Assembly: GCF_900099965.1 (NCBI RefSeq)
Contig: NZ_FNDJ01000007.1
Location: forward strand, 156,995-220,994
Length of the DNA: 64,000 nucleotides
Reading direction: 5' to 3'
Source: Nonomuraea jiangxiensis
Lineage (GTDB): Bacteria > Actinomycetota > Actinomycetes > Streptosporangiales > Streptosporangiaceae
Part shown: positions 7,282-16,086 of the stretch, piece after piece
Numbering within the stretch: position 1 is the stretch's first letter
Layout: every line of letters begins with the position of its first letter
The notes under the pieces: model-generated
The model's input: the letters and a program-made list of their open reading frames with translations, nothing else
The model's database searches: none
What the model was told of the DNA's origin: nothing
Made by a program: the position numbers and the translations under genes

Positions 7282-9039
7282 CTACAACACCTTTCGCCCC
7301 TTACGGCCTCGTTGTACCGTGCCAATCGCCCAGAGCCCGCCTAGGAGCAGCCCGATCCCTCCGGCCGCCAGCACGAAACCCTTCCCTCCCTCCAGCGGGC
7401 TCACCCACGCGACGGGCCGCATGGGCCTGGCTCTCCCGGCCGCCTCCCAGGGCAACGGCGCGATTCCCCGTACCGCCTCCTCCCCCGTGGACGGCACCGC
7501 CCCGGCAGTGGCCTCCGGCAGGCTGAGCACCTGAGGTGGCGCCCCAGGCACCACCGGCTGCACTCCACCAAGCAACCCCTGCGGCCCCGCCTCGGGCTGC
7601 ACCCCGGGCACCCCGCCAGGCTGCACCGCCGGCGCCCCACCTGGCTGCACCGCCGGCGCCCCGCCCGGCTGCACCCCCGGCACCGCCCCGGGCAGCGCTC
7701 CCACCGCCCCACCGGGCGGCACCCCGACCGCCTCGGGCAACGTCCCCGCCACCCCGGGCGGCATGCCCGCCGTCCCTGGCGACGTCCCCGCCATGCCAGG
7801 CAACGTCCCTGCCATCCCTGGCAGCGTCCCTGCCGCCCCTGGCAGCGCCCCTGCCATGCCAGGTAGCGTCCCTGCCGCCCCGCCAGGCTGCGCCCCTCGG
7901 GCCACCCCGGAGCGCGCTCCTCGGGCCAATCCGGCGCGCGTTCCTCGGGCCCCGCCGGAGCGGGCCTGCGCGATCCTGCCGGGCTGTGCCTGCGGGGCTG
8001 TGCCGGGCTGTGCCTGTGCCGGCAGGCGGGGCCGGGCCTGCTCAGGCGCGCTCGCAAGCGCCTGCTGCGACGCACCGGAGATCGTCTCCTGCGGCACGGC
8101 GTTCGGGAACCGCAGGCCACCGCCCCCCGCCACCTCGGGCACACCACCGGCCACCATCCCGCCCGCCACCCTGGGGGTGCGGCCCGATCGTACGGTGGTG
8201 GGCCCGGACTGCCGCCCCTGCGCGTCAACCCCCGCTGCGCCGGTCCCGGCGGCGGACGGCTCGCCGAGCGGCCCGGAGTGTGCCTGGGCGCCGTAGCGGT
8301 GCTTCGTCGGAACGCGGACCGCCCGGCCGGTGATCGTCGCCGCCTCGCGCGTGAGCGTGGGCGCTTGACCGGGGGATGTCTCCGTCTCGCCAGAGGAATC
8401 GGCAACCGTCGCGGCCGAGCCGGCGGCAGTCGCCGTCGCGCCCGTGCCTCCGGCGGATGTCGCCGCCGCCCCCCGCACCCGGCTCACCGCCGACTTGCTC
8501 ATGGTCGTCAGCCCGTCACCCGAGGGAGCGCGCACCCTGGCCGCCGCCGCGAGCACCACTTTCTCGGCCCCCGCCGGCGCGGTAAGGGTGACATCCACCT
8601 CCTGCGCACCGGACGCCTTCCCCAGGGCGCACACCCGCGTCCCGGGCAAGGTGCTCATGGGCTCGGACGTGCCCGCCACGGTCAGCGCCCGCACGGCCAG
8701 CGCCCGAGCCGACGCCCCGGCCGCCGCCTCACCGACCCTGCCCACCGCCGCGCCGGCCTTCGGGCTCATGACGCGCTGTGCGGCGCGCGTCGGCGACGGC
8801 ACGCAGGCCACCTCCGCCAGTGCCTCCACCGGACTGGAGGCCACGGCCACCCGGGCTCCCCTCGCCATCCCGTTCAGCCGCACCCGGAACCGCTGCACGT
8901 CCCCGGTCCTGACCCACTTCCCCGTGCCGTCGGTCCCCTGGACCTTCTCCAGCACCAGCGACACCCCCGCCGCCGCCACAGGCACGGAGGGAACCGCCGC
9001 CAGGATCAGGGCTCCAGCGACGACCCATCCACGATGCAT
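7282..9039 (-). CDS. large repetitive cell-surface protein with C-terminal membrane anchor
   Basis: The 585-residue protein has a signal peptide (about 1-23) and an N-terminal region of about 170 residues with two cysteines. A long low-complexity section follows, then a C-terminal membrane helix (GFVLAAGGIGLLLGGLWAIG) and a basic tail (RGRKGRKVL). There is no LPxTG motif, so anchoring would be by the helix. The repeats are AGTLPGM-like heptads and a run of VQPGGAPA units, giving a PG-rich, collagen-like composition. It starts with ATG after GGGAGTGGGAG. The family is unrecognised. Like its downstream neighbour it looks like a wall-spanning surface protein, and it may be a species-level adhesin or spacer. 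Confidence 0.72.
   Translation of the reverse strand: MHRGWVVAGALILAAVPSVPVAAAGVSLVLEKVQGTDGTGKWVRTGDVQRFRVRLNGMARGARVAVASSPVEALAEVACVPSPTRAAQRVMSPKAGAAVGRVGEAAAGASARALAVRALTVAGTSEPMSTLPGTRVCALGKASGAQEVDVTLTAPAGAEKVVLAAAARVRAPSGDGLTTMSKSAVSRVRGAAATSAGGTGATATAAGSAATVADSSGETETSPGQAPTLTREAATITGRAVRVPTKHRYGAQAHSGPLGEPSAAGTGAAGVDAQGRQSGPTTVRSGRTPRVAGGMVAGGVPEVAGGGGLRFPNAVPQETISGASQQALASAPEQARPRLPAQAQPGTAPQAQPGRIAQARSGGARGTRAGLARGARSGVARGAQPGGAAGTLPGMAGALPGAAGTLPGMAGTLPGMAGTSPGTAGMPPGVAGTLPEAVGVPPGGAVGALPGAVPGVQPGGAPAVQPGGAPAVQPGGVPGVQPEAGPQGLLGGVQPVVPGAPPQVLSLPEATAGAVPSTGEEAVRGIAPLPWEAAGRARPMRPVAWVSPLEGGKGFVLAAGGIGLLLGGLWAIGTVQRGRKGRKVL
7600..7890 (-). repeat. coding tandem repeats in surface protein (PG-rich heptads and VQPGGAPA units)
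   Basis: Within the gene at 7282-9039, short units encoding GTLPGMA-type heptads (about 7735-7890) and VQPGGAPA-type octads (about 7600-7690) recur with few changes. Such arrays typically vary in copy number between strains. Confidence 0.6.
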
Positions 9040-9101
9040 CTCCCACTCCCCCGCTGCGACATATCACATACAGTAACCATTCTGTCACAGAGAGGGAGGG
9101 G

Positions 9102-9497
9102 TTAATCCAGCTGGAGCAGATTCTCCACGGTCTTCATGATGGTGAGATCGGCTCCGAGCCAGTCGACCTCGTAATACTCGCCGGGGCCCAGCCACCGCAG
9201 CGCCAGATGTTCCCTGGCCTCCGGCATCTCCGAGGCCAGCGAGCACAGCCAGACGCGCATGAGGTATCCCTCGGACAGGGGCCAGTCACCGCCGACCCGC
9301 TCGCCGACCACGACCTCGACCCCGAGTTCCTCGCGGCACTCCCGGACGAGCGCCTCCTCCTCGCCCTCCCCCGGGTCCACCTTGCCACCGGGGAACTCCC
9401 AGCCGCCCGCGAGGGCCGGAGGCTCCGCGCGTTGAGCGGCGAGCACCCGACCGCCCGGACCGACGATCACCGCGGCCACGACCACCACCGTGCTCAT
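9102..9497 (-). CDS. NUDIX hydrolase, MutT-like
   Basis: A 131-residue NUDIX protein. The Nudix box runs from GGKVDPGEGEEEAL through RECREELGV and fits the GX5EX7REUXEEXGU pattern. The preceding AGGWEFPGG is typical of MutT enzymes that hydrolyse oxidised nucleoside triphosphates such as 8-oxo-dGTP. Length is normal for MutT. It starts 13 nt after the stop of the upstream transglycosylase-NlpC/P60 gene on the same strand, so it may be read through from the T4SS-like operon, though its function is unrelated. Substrate specificity cannot be told from sequence. Confidence 0.85.
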   Translation of the reverse strand: MSTVVVVAAVIVGPGGRVLAAQRAEPPALAGGWEFPGGKVDPGEGEEEALVRECREELGVEVVVGERVGGDWPLSEGYLMRVWLCSLASEMPEAREHLALRWLGPGEYYEVDWLGADLTIMKTVENLLQLD

Positions 9498-9510
9498 ACG
9501 TTGAGCTTTC

Positions 9511-10605
9511 TCATAGGGACGAATTCTGCAGGCTCTTGAGCTGCTCGATCACGCCGGGGTTCTGCAAGGGACGGGTGAAGCCCACCCGGTTGGCGCGGGT
9601 CTCGTAGCTGGTGACCTTGATCGGCCCGCACAGGCGGCACCGGGCCTCCAGCATCTTGCCCTTGGACACGACCAGCCCGACATGCCCGGGGCTGGTGGCG
9701 GACGTGCCGGGGCCGGCGTTGAAGAACACCAGGTCCCCCGGCTGCTCGTCGCCGTCTAAAATCCGGATGCCGAAGGGCCACTGCGTGAACGTCGTACGGG
9801 GAATCTGCAGCCCGGCCGCACGGTAGGCGGAGTAGATGACCCCCGAGCAGTCGAACGAGTCGGGCCCCGTCCCGCCCCACAGGTACGGCTTGCCGCGCTG
9901 CGCCAGCGCGTACTGGAGGATCTTGGCCACCACCTCGCTGGGCGCGGCGGCGATCAGCGGGTCGTCGCACTCCTCCGAGGCCTGCGGCGGCACCTCCACC
10001 GCACCGGACTTGGCGTATTTCCTGGCGATCTCCTCGACCTGGTCGACGTACCACCAGGCCCGGTTGTAGACGAACAGCGCCCGCCGTACGTCCTCGGGCG
10101 CCCCGTTGCGCCTGAGCATCTTGGCGGCGCCGAGGATGGCGTCGGCCGGGTTGTACACGTCGCCCACCCCGTCGCCGTCACCGTCGGAGGCGTACCCGTT
10201 GAACGTCGACGACATCGGGATCCGCGCCTTGCCACCCCAGGTGGAGATGAGGAACTGCATCGGCCCTGCCGCGCCCGCGTAGTTCGTGCCGCTCTTGACG
10301 CCGGGCAGGTTGGACCGGCCGTGGTCGGTCTCGCGCTTGCCCACGGCGGCCAGGATGTTCCACTGGACGCCGACCTCCTCGCCGTACTCCTTGTAGAGAT
10401 CCAGGTAGTCGGCAGGGATGTCGGCGGTGCCCGTGTCCGAGACCTCCTCCACCTGCGTGGTGTCCTCGCAGTCGGTGGCGAAGCCGCCGTCGGAGATGAA
10501 GGACGGGGGCGACATCAGCAACATCGGCGACAGGATGACCGCCACCAGCACCAGCGCCCCGACCAGGCCGATCAGCAGGAAGAGGCGCACCTGTGAGACT
10601 CTCAC
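9511..10605 (-). CDS. bifunctional lytic transglycosylase / NlpC-P60 peptidoglycan hydrolase
   Basis: The 364-residue protein has one N-terminal membrane helix (about 8-31). An SLT-type lysozyme-like domain follows (about 65-200), with candidate catalytic Glu92 in GKRETDHG and the GPMQF motif. The C-terminal NlpC/P60 domain (about 222-345) has catalytic Cys253 in DSFDCSG and His308 in GHVGLV. One domain cuts glycan strands and the other peptide cross-links. This architecture matches the wall hydrolases of Gram-positive conjugation systems (TcpG/Orf14 type), which open peptidoglycan for the channel. It overlaps the VirB8-like gene by 4 nt and is the last apparatus gene of the minus-strand locus. 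Confidence 0.88.
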   Translation of the reverse strand: MRVSQVRLFLLIGLVGALVLVAVILSPMLLMSPPSFISDGGFATDCEDTTQVEEVSDTGTADIPADYLDLYKEYGEEVGVQWNILAAVGKRETDHGRSNLPGVKSGTNYAGAAGPMQFLISTWGGKARIPMSSTFNGYASDGDGDGVGDVYNPADAILGAAKMLRRNGAPEDVRRALFVYNRAWWYVDQVEEIARKYAKSGAVEVPPQASEECDDPLIAAAPSEVVAKILQYALAQRGKPYLWGGTGPDSFDCSGVIYSAYRAAGLQIPRTTFTQWPFGIRILDGDEQPGDLVFFNAGPGTSATSPGHVGLVVSKGKMLEARCRLCGPIKVTSYETRANRVGFTRPLQNPGVIEQLKSLQNSSL

Positions 10606-11225
10606 CCGGGGTCACCGTCCTGACCCTGGGTCGCCGGCAGCACCTCGAAGATGCGCCAGTCGGTCCCGAGCTGGCTCACCGTGACCGCGAGGTCGTCAGT
10701 GACCTGCTGGTTGCCGCTCTTGGCGGTGACCTGCCTGTTCTCGGTGACCACGAACACGACGGAGCTCTTGTCGATCTGCCTGATCTCCTTCACCTTGCCG
10801 GTGGCGGTGGAGACGATCTCGTCGTTGCGGTTCTGCTCGACGGTGCCCGCCGAGGTCATGGTCCTGGTCAGGATGCCGCCGAGCTCCGCCGTGGTGTACG
10901 CCTTCAGCCGTTGCGCGTACGCCGCCGGGTCCTCGTCGTACCGGAAGGTGCCGTAGACGGCGGTGAACCGCTCGGCCAGGTCGGCCGCCGCGGCGAGTTG
11001 CTCCCTGTTCAGCGGCAGGTAGGAGTAGACGTCGAACGGCGCGGCGCTCGCGGTCGCCAGCGGGGTGCTCGACGGAGCGGGCGCAGTGGCCACCGCGGAC
11101 GGGACCGGGCCGGCCTCGGGCTCCTCGCCCGAGTCCGGCCACATCGTCAGGTAGATGCCGACCGCGGCGATGACCACGACGATGGCGGCGAAGGCCACCC
11201 CCCGCCTGTCACCGGGCTGCGCCAT
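10602..11225 (-). CDS. VirB8-like membrane protein of T4SS-like locus
   Basis: A 207-residue protein with one N-terminal membrane helix (about 9-29), a Pro/Ala-rich linker and a soluble C-terminal domain (about 65-200). That domain fits the NTF2-like fold of VirB8/TcpC proteins: helices rich in Ala and Glu, then TVEQNRNDEIVS, SSVVFVVTENRQV and DDLAVTVSQLGTDWRIFEV strands. VirB8-type proteins nucleate assembly of the channel in the membrane. The assignment rests on topology, size and position between VirB6-like and hydrolase genes, not on a strict motif. It starts with ATG 3 nt after the VirB6-like stop and overlaps the following gene. Confidence 0.65.
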   Translation of the reverse strand: MAQPGDRRGVAFAAIVVVIAAVGIYLTMWPDSGEEPEAGPVPSAVATAPAPSSTPLATASAAPFDVYSYLPLNREQLAAAADLAERFTAVYGTFRYDEDPAAYAQRLKAYTTAELGGILTRTMTSAGTVEQNRNDEIVSTATGKVKEIRQIDKSSVVFVVTENRQVTAKSGNQQVTDDLAVTVSQLGTDWRIFEVLPATQGQDGDPG

Positions 11226-11228
11226 GTT

Positions 11229-13565
11229 CTAGTCCTTGTCGGGGTTGTTCGGTTTGAGCCAGAAGGGCACAGAAGGGTTGTCGCCTTCGGAGCCGCCGTT
11301 GCGGCTGCTGCGCAACCACAGCGGTGGCGCCTCCGAGCCGCGCGAGGACGGCTCGCCGGAGCCGAAGATGCGGGGACCGGGCGAGCTGCCGCCCCTGGGG
11401 GCGCCGCCGTTGGACCGGGACCCGCCTCCGGACCGGGATCCGCCGGAGTGCGACCCGCCGGACCTGGAGCCACCGCCGAACAACCCGCCGCCAGAGCCTC
11501 CCGACCCGCCCGACCCGCCGCCGAACAGTCCGCCGCCGGAGCGCGTACCGCCCGATCGCGAGCCACCCGAACCACCCGAGCCGCCCGAGCCGCCGAACCT
11601 CGACCGTGCCCCGGTGCCGCGCGAGCCCGCCGACGAGCCGCCGCGTGGCGCCCATCCGCCGGACCGGCCGCCGAACCAGCCGTCACCTGAGCCGCCGCCG
11701 CTGCCGGAACCACCCGAGCCGGACGCGCTCGACGCCCCGGAGGCTCCGGAGGCTCCGGGCGTGCCGGCCGTCCGTGGCCCGCCCGCCACGCCCGCGCCCC
11801 GCGTGCGGGTGGGCGTGCCGCCCAGGTTGAGCGGTGGCGCCATGCCCCGGCGCGGCTCCAGCGGCGCCCTGGCGCCCGCCTTGCCGCCCTGCTGGTCGGT
11901 GTCCAGCGGTGCCGCCGTGGCCGGGATCCGGACGCCGGTGGCGGCGCCGTCGCCTTCCTCGGCGCGTACCCGGGCCTGCCCGGTGGCGGCCGCCGCGGTC
12001 GCCGCGGCCCCGGCCGGGTTGGCCGTGCTCGCGGCCCTGATGAGGGGCTCCGCCTTGCGCAGGCCCCAGCGGCCGATCCGGGCCGAGGCGACCGGGGGCA
12101 GCACGCCCGCCGAGCGTTCGAGCACGGAGGAGCTGGCCGCCTCGCCGAGCATGCGGGTGGTGACCGTGTGCCCGCTCATCGAGGCGAACAGGTGCTGGAA
12201 CGGCCGCCGGTAGAAGAACACCGCGATCGTCAGCAGGGCCATGAACAGCACCTGCAGCCCCCACGGCATGGCCGTGGAGATGATGAGCGCGTACCCGTAC
12301 ACGAGCACGCTCAGCACGATCGTCAGCACGGCCTGTCTGAGCAGCGTGCCGATGAGCATCTCCACCCAGCGCATGGCGACGATCCGGCCACTGCCCGGAT
12401 GTACGCCGATCAGCAGGAAGATCGGCCCCAGAATCAGCAGCAGCAGGAAGCCCACCTTGAGCACCAGCAGCGAGACCGCCACCAGGAAGATGAGCGTGCC
12501 CGCCACCAGGGCCGCGATGAACGCCCCGACGGCCACGCCGAGCCGGTTGGACCAGTCACGGCCGGAGAAGACGGTGTAGCGGGGGTCGTTCCTGAGCTGG
12601 TCGGCCAGCGCCGCGTACTCGGACTGGTGGGCCCCCACGTCGGGGGCCGGCTGGCCGGGGGTCGCCGGCGCGATCGACTGGATCTCCAGCATCTTCCGGC
12701 CCCAGTCGCGCACGATCGGCTGCTGCGGGTCGGCGGTGCCGAACAGGCCCACCAGCCAGGGCTTGCAGACCAGGGTGGACCAAAGCGCGTCGGCGTTCTG
12801 CTCGACGCCCGGCGTGCCGTTCTGGCCGTAGCCGCCCGCCTTGACCTGCGGCTCGGCCGTGCCGGGCGGCGGCAGGCAGGACGCGCCACCCGCGCCGGGC
12901 AGCCCGGAGAAGGCGGAGTTGACGACCTCGCCGGTCTTGTCGGTCACGACCTTGCCCAGCCCGGTGAAGTCGCCGGGCCTGCTGAAGAACCAGATCGCCA
13001 CGGTGACCGCCAGCACCATCCAGATCACGCCCTCGGCGGTCGTGGTGGCGCGCTTGCGGATCAACCCGTACCAGGCCAGCCAGATCGCCCCGAGGATCAC
13101 GAGCGGGCGGAGGTAGGGCCAGTACATGGCGTTGGACAGGTTCGTGATGATGTCGTCGACCACGTCCTTGATCGACTGGAGCGGTCCCTCGGTCGCCGCC
13201 GCCTGGTAGGTGGTGATCGTCAGTCGGTCGACGGCCTTGGCCGCGGTGAAGATGCCGTTGGCCCACATGTTGCCGAGCACGGCGACGTAGTCGGAGCAGC
13301 CCAGCTCGTGGGTGTGCCAGAACTGGCCGCTCATGCCGAACTGGCCGTAGTTGGTGGTCGGCGCCTGCGCCCCGCCCTCGGGGGCCGGCGGCTGGATCAT
13401 GCCGTCGGTGCCGCCGCCGATCACCTCGGGGGCGAGCGCGCCCGACAGGTCACACGGGGCCGCCGCTGCGGGGGTGGCCAGGCCGCCCACCACCAGCGGT
13501 AGTACGAGAAAGCCGGTGACGAGCGCAAGCGCGAGCGCCAGCCGTCGGGATAGTCGGATCTTCAT
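11229..13565 (-). CDS. VirB6/TrbL-like polytopic membrane protein with Gly/Ser/Arg-rich tail
   Basis: The 778-residue protein begins with a signal sequence (1-36, ATPAAAA). About six membrane segments follow near 152-171, 178-196, 342-366, 368-388, 405-432 and 435-452, with a large external loop (about 200-340) containing cysteines. After about 460 comes a cytoplasmic region. The final 170 residues are almost entirely Gly/Ser/Arg with FGGGSGGSG-type repeats. This is the expected inner-membrane channel subunit (VirB6/TrbL/TcpH class) of a T4SS-like machine. The long disordered basic tail is unusual and could contact nucleic acid or the ATPase; that is inference. It overlaps the VirB4-like gene by 4 nt. 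Confidence 0.72.
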   Translation of the reverse strand: MKIRLSRRLALALALVTGFLVLPLVVGGLATPAAAAPCDLSGALAPEVIGGGTDGMIQPPAPEGGAQAPTTNYGQFGMSGQFWHTHELGCSDYVAVLGNMWANGIFTAAKAVDRLTITTYQAAATEGPLQSIKDVVDDIITNLSNAMYWPYLRPLVILGAIWLAWYGLIRKRATTTAEGVIWMVLAVTVAIWFFSRPGDFTGLGKVVTDKTGEVVNSAFSGLPGAGGASCLPPPGTAEPQVKAGGYGQNGTPGVEQNADALWSTLVCKPWLVGLFGTADPQQPIVRDWGRKMLEIQSIAPATPGQPAPDVGAHQSEYAALADQLRNDPRYTVFSGRDWSNRLGVAVGAFIAALVAGTLIFLVAVSLLVLKVGFLLLLILGPIFLLIGVHPGSGRIVAMRWVEMLIGTLLRQAVLTIVLSVLVYGYALIISTAMPWGLQVLFMALLTIAVFFYRRPFQHLFASMSGHTVTTRMLGEAASSSVLERSAGVLPPVASARIGRWGLRKAEPLIRAASTANPAGAAATAAAATGQARVRAEEGDGAATGVRIPATAAPLDTDQQGGKAGARAPLEPRRGMAPPLNLGGTPTRTRGAGVAGGPRTAGTPGASGASGASSASGSGGSGSGGGSGDGWFGGRSGGWAPRGGSSAGSRGTGARSRFGGSGGSGGSGGSRSGGTRSGGGLFGGGSGGSGGSGGGLFGGGSRSGGSHSGGSRSGGGSRSNGGAPRGGSSPGPRIFGSGEPSSRGSEAPPLWLRSSRNGGSEGDNPSVPFWLKPNNPDKD
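11400..11720 (-). repeat. low-complexity Gly/Ser/Arg-coding repeats at the 3' end of the VirB6-like gene
   Basis: Imperfect repeats of about 9-15 bp encode GGSGGS, SRSGG and LFGGG units in the tail of the VirB6-like protein. They are in frame throughout, in contrast to the noncoding array near 39 kb. Confidence 0.6.
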
Positions 13566-16039
13566 GACCGTACCTCCTGCGCCCTGCCCACGCCCCCTTG
13601 AAGATCATCATGCCCGGCCGCGCCGGGTTTGTCGTGTGTCGGGTTCGTGTCGAGCCAACGGAGAAGTTCCTCGGAGATCAGGTCTACTCCGATACGGCCT
13701 GCCCTGCCATCCAGATCGCGGAATACGCATTCGCCGTTGCCCAGCGAGCGCAGCACGGCCTTGTGCTCCTCCGACGGTTCCACCCCGAGCAGGGACATGA
13801 CATGGTCCACCTCCACCCGTTCGGTGGACCGGAACGCGAAGACCGACGAGAGGCAGTTGGTCACCTGCTCGTTCAACAGGTCTCCGGCGTTCTGCGAAAC
13901 CAGCACAAGAGCGGTGTTGCGGGAGCGGCCCATCCGGCTCACCTCGGGCACCAGCTTGGCGCCCTCGGGCGTGGAGGTGATCGCCCACGCCTCGTCCAGG
14001 AAGATGGCCTTCGGGGCACGCCGGTCGAGGCCGTTCATCAGCCGGCGCGCGAACTGGGACACCAGGTAGAGCAGCGCCACCGACAGCCGCTGCTCGTAGG
14101 AGTAGTCGTCCCTGGCCGTCGCCACGTCCGGCAGCGTCAGCCCGCCGAGAGTGAACACGGTGGTCCAGCCCTCGGAGTCGATCTGGTCGCCGCCCGAGGG
14201 GTCGAAGCACAGCCTGGCCAGGTGCATCTCCGACATGGACCGCAGGACGGCGCCCAGGTTCTTCGAGGCGGGGTCGTCGGCCTGCTCCAGGAAGTCGACG
14301 ACCTTGCCGAGCGAGGGGTCGGGCGCGTTGGACACCGCGGCCACCGCCTGGATCATCGCCGACTCGCGCTCCTCCGACATGCGCGGCAGCAGCAGCCGCA
14401 GCGTCTCGGTGGCCATGGTCTTCTTGGCCGCGATGTCGTCGCCGAACGAGAACGGGTCCAGCAACCCCGGCGCGGCCGAGCCCAGCGGGATGGTCCTGGC
14501 CTTGCGGCCCCGCTTCTCCAGCAGCTGCACGAGCGACTCCGCGTCGCCCTTCGGGTCGATCACCGCGACCGTCACGCCCCTGAGCGCCATCTGATAGATC
14601 ATCAGCAGCGCCAGCGTGGTCTTGCCGCCACCGGGCTCGCCGGTGATCGCGATGGCGGTGGGCCGGTTGCGGGTGGCCGCGAGCAGCGGGTCGAAGTGCA
14701 CGATGCTGCGGGCCCTGCCGACGGTCTCGCCGATGTACGGGCCGAGCCAGCCCTCGCTGCCGTCGTCGAGCCGGTCGCCCACGTCGACGGTGGCCGTGGC
14801 CATGCCGCCCGCGATCGTCCGCAGGGGCTGGCGCTGCGCGTAGGCGTTGACGCGCACCTTCTCGCCCGGCAGCGCCTCGCAGAACAGCGAGAACTGGTCG
14901 CCCGTCGAGTTGACCACGTCGATGCCCATGTCGCGGAAGTGCTCGACGACCGCCTCGACCCGCTGCACGCAGATCTCCTCGGTCGGGGCCGCCACGATCA
15001 GGCGGTGCCAGCCGTACACGAACGGCAGGCGTTCCTTCGTGATGCCGTGCTCGAGCATGCGGGCCGCGTCGATCTGCTCGGCCAGCGCCAGCGGCGCCTC
15101 CGCCCCGGCCTCGCGGATGTGGTGGTCCATGTCACGGGCGTGGGCCAGCTTGCGCGCCACGTCCTTGGACGCCTTGACCGGCGGGATCAGCCGCATCCGC
15201 GACGAGATCTCCACCGGGAACGGGAGCTGGTCGGCGAAGTGCATCCACGGCTCGCCGTCCGGGAACGGCATGAGGTCGGGGAAGCGGGCGAACGACAAGT
15301 GGGCCACGTACGAGTCGCCCTGCGGCTGCACGATGCGCAGCAGCGACCTGCCGTTGTGGATCTCGCCCTCGACCAGCGCCTCGATCTCGCCCTTGCCCCA
15401 GCGCCGCTTCGGACTGGCCGACGGCTGCGGGTCGCCGAGAGCACCCGCCGCCGCGTGCTGGAACAACCACGCCACCTCGACGGAGGTGGCGTGCCTGGCG
15501 TAGAGAGAGCTCGACGCGAGCGCCCTACCGAGGCGTTCGGCCTGCTCGGTCCAGCGCCCGATCTCGCTGTCGGGAACGTGGTCGTCGTCCATCCCGAGCG
15601 CCTTCTCGGTCTTCTGGTAGAAGCCGAGGAGCTGGGCGAGCACGCCGCTGCCGAGCTGCTTGCCGCGCGGTCCGAGCCGGACGCCTAGAAAGACCTCCTT
15701 GGACCAGAAGTCCTTGGCCCAGACGTGCCGGTACATCTCCTCCAGGTAGTCGCGCCAGCCCGGCCCCTCGTCGGACGTGGCGTTGAGCGCCATCGCCCAC
15801 TCCGCCGCCGGGTAGGTGCGGTGCGCCACCCGCAGGTGGACCTCGGCGTCGGGCATCCTGATCGCCGCCAGCGCGATCGTGATGTTGGTGGCCAGCGCCT
15901 CGCGCTCCTCGGGCGTGACGAACTCGTAGCTGACCGTCGGAAGGCGGAAGTACGCCCATGCGCAGGTGTCCGTGAGCAGGATGCGGTCGTCGAAATAGCG
16001 CACCGCGAGACGCTGGTGCGCCCGGGACGCCCTGCTCAT
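13562..16039 (-). CDS. VirB4/TraC-like conjugation ATPase
   Basis: An ATPase of about 825 residues with an N-terminal VirB4-type domain and a C-terminal RecA-like motor. The Walker A motif GEPGGGKTT is near 467-475 and Walker B IFLDEA near 679-684. Downstream, LVSQNAGDL and FAFRST suit the VirB4/TrwK family. VirB4 proteins energise pilus or channel assembly. There are two candidate starts. I prefer the ATG at 16039 because GAGGGGG sits 5 nt upstream; an ATG six codons earlier (16057) has no clear site. It is encoded between the MinD-like fusion and the VirB6-like protein, with a 4-nt overlap to the latter. Confidence 0.88.
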   Translation of the reverse strand: MSRASRAHQRLAVRYFDDRILLTDTCAWAYFRLPTVSYEFVTPEEREALATNITIALAAIRMPDAEVHLRVAHRTYPAAEWAMALNATSDEGPGWRDYLEEMYRHVWAKDFWSKEVFLGVRLGPRGKQLGSGVLAQLLGFYQKTEKALGMDDDHVPDSEIGRWTEQAERLGRALASSSLYARHATSVEVAWLFQHAAAGALGDPQPSASPKRRWGKGEIEALVEGEIHNGRSLLRIVQPQGDSYVAHLSFARFPDLMPFPDGEPWMHFADQLPFPVEISSRMRLIPPVKASKDVARKLAHARDMDHHIREAGAEAPLALAEQIDAARMLEHGITKERLPFVYGWHRLIVAAPTEEICVQRVEAVVEHFRDMGIDVVNSTGDQFSLFCEALPGEKVRVNAYAQRQPLRTIAGGMATATVDVGDRLDDGSEGWLGPYIGETVGRARSIVHFDPLLAATRNRPTAIAITGEPGGGKTTLALLMIYQMALRGVTVAVIDPKGDAESLVQLLEKRGRKARTIPLGSAAPGLLDPFSFGDDIAAKKTMATETLRLLLPRMSEERESAMIQAVAAVSNAPDPSLGKVVDFLEQADDPASKNLGAVLRSMSEMHLARLCFDPSGGDQIDSEGWTTVFTLGGLTLPDVATARDDYSYEQRLSVALLYLVSQFARRLMNGLDRRAPKAIFLDEAWAITSTPEGAKLVPEVSRMGRSRNTALVLVSQNAGDLLNEQVTNCLSSVFAFRSTERVEVDHVMSLLGVEPSEEHKAVLRSLGNGECVFRDLDGRAGRIGVDLISEELLRWLDTNPTHDKPGAAGHDDLQGGVGRAQEVRS

Positions 16040-16086
16040 GCCGCCCCCTCGGCGCATGAACGGGCCAGACCTGCTCGCTTGTTCAC

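Noticed and set aside
9102..9497. NUDIX gene as a functional part of the T4SS-like locus
   Set aside because: It is adjacent and same-strand, but the MutT family has no known role in such systems; treated as a neighbour.
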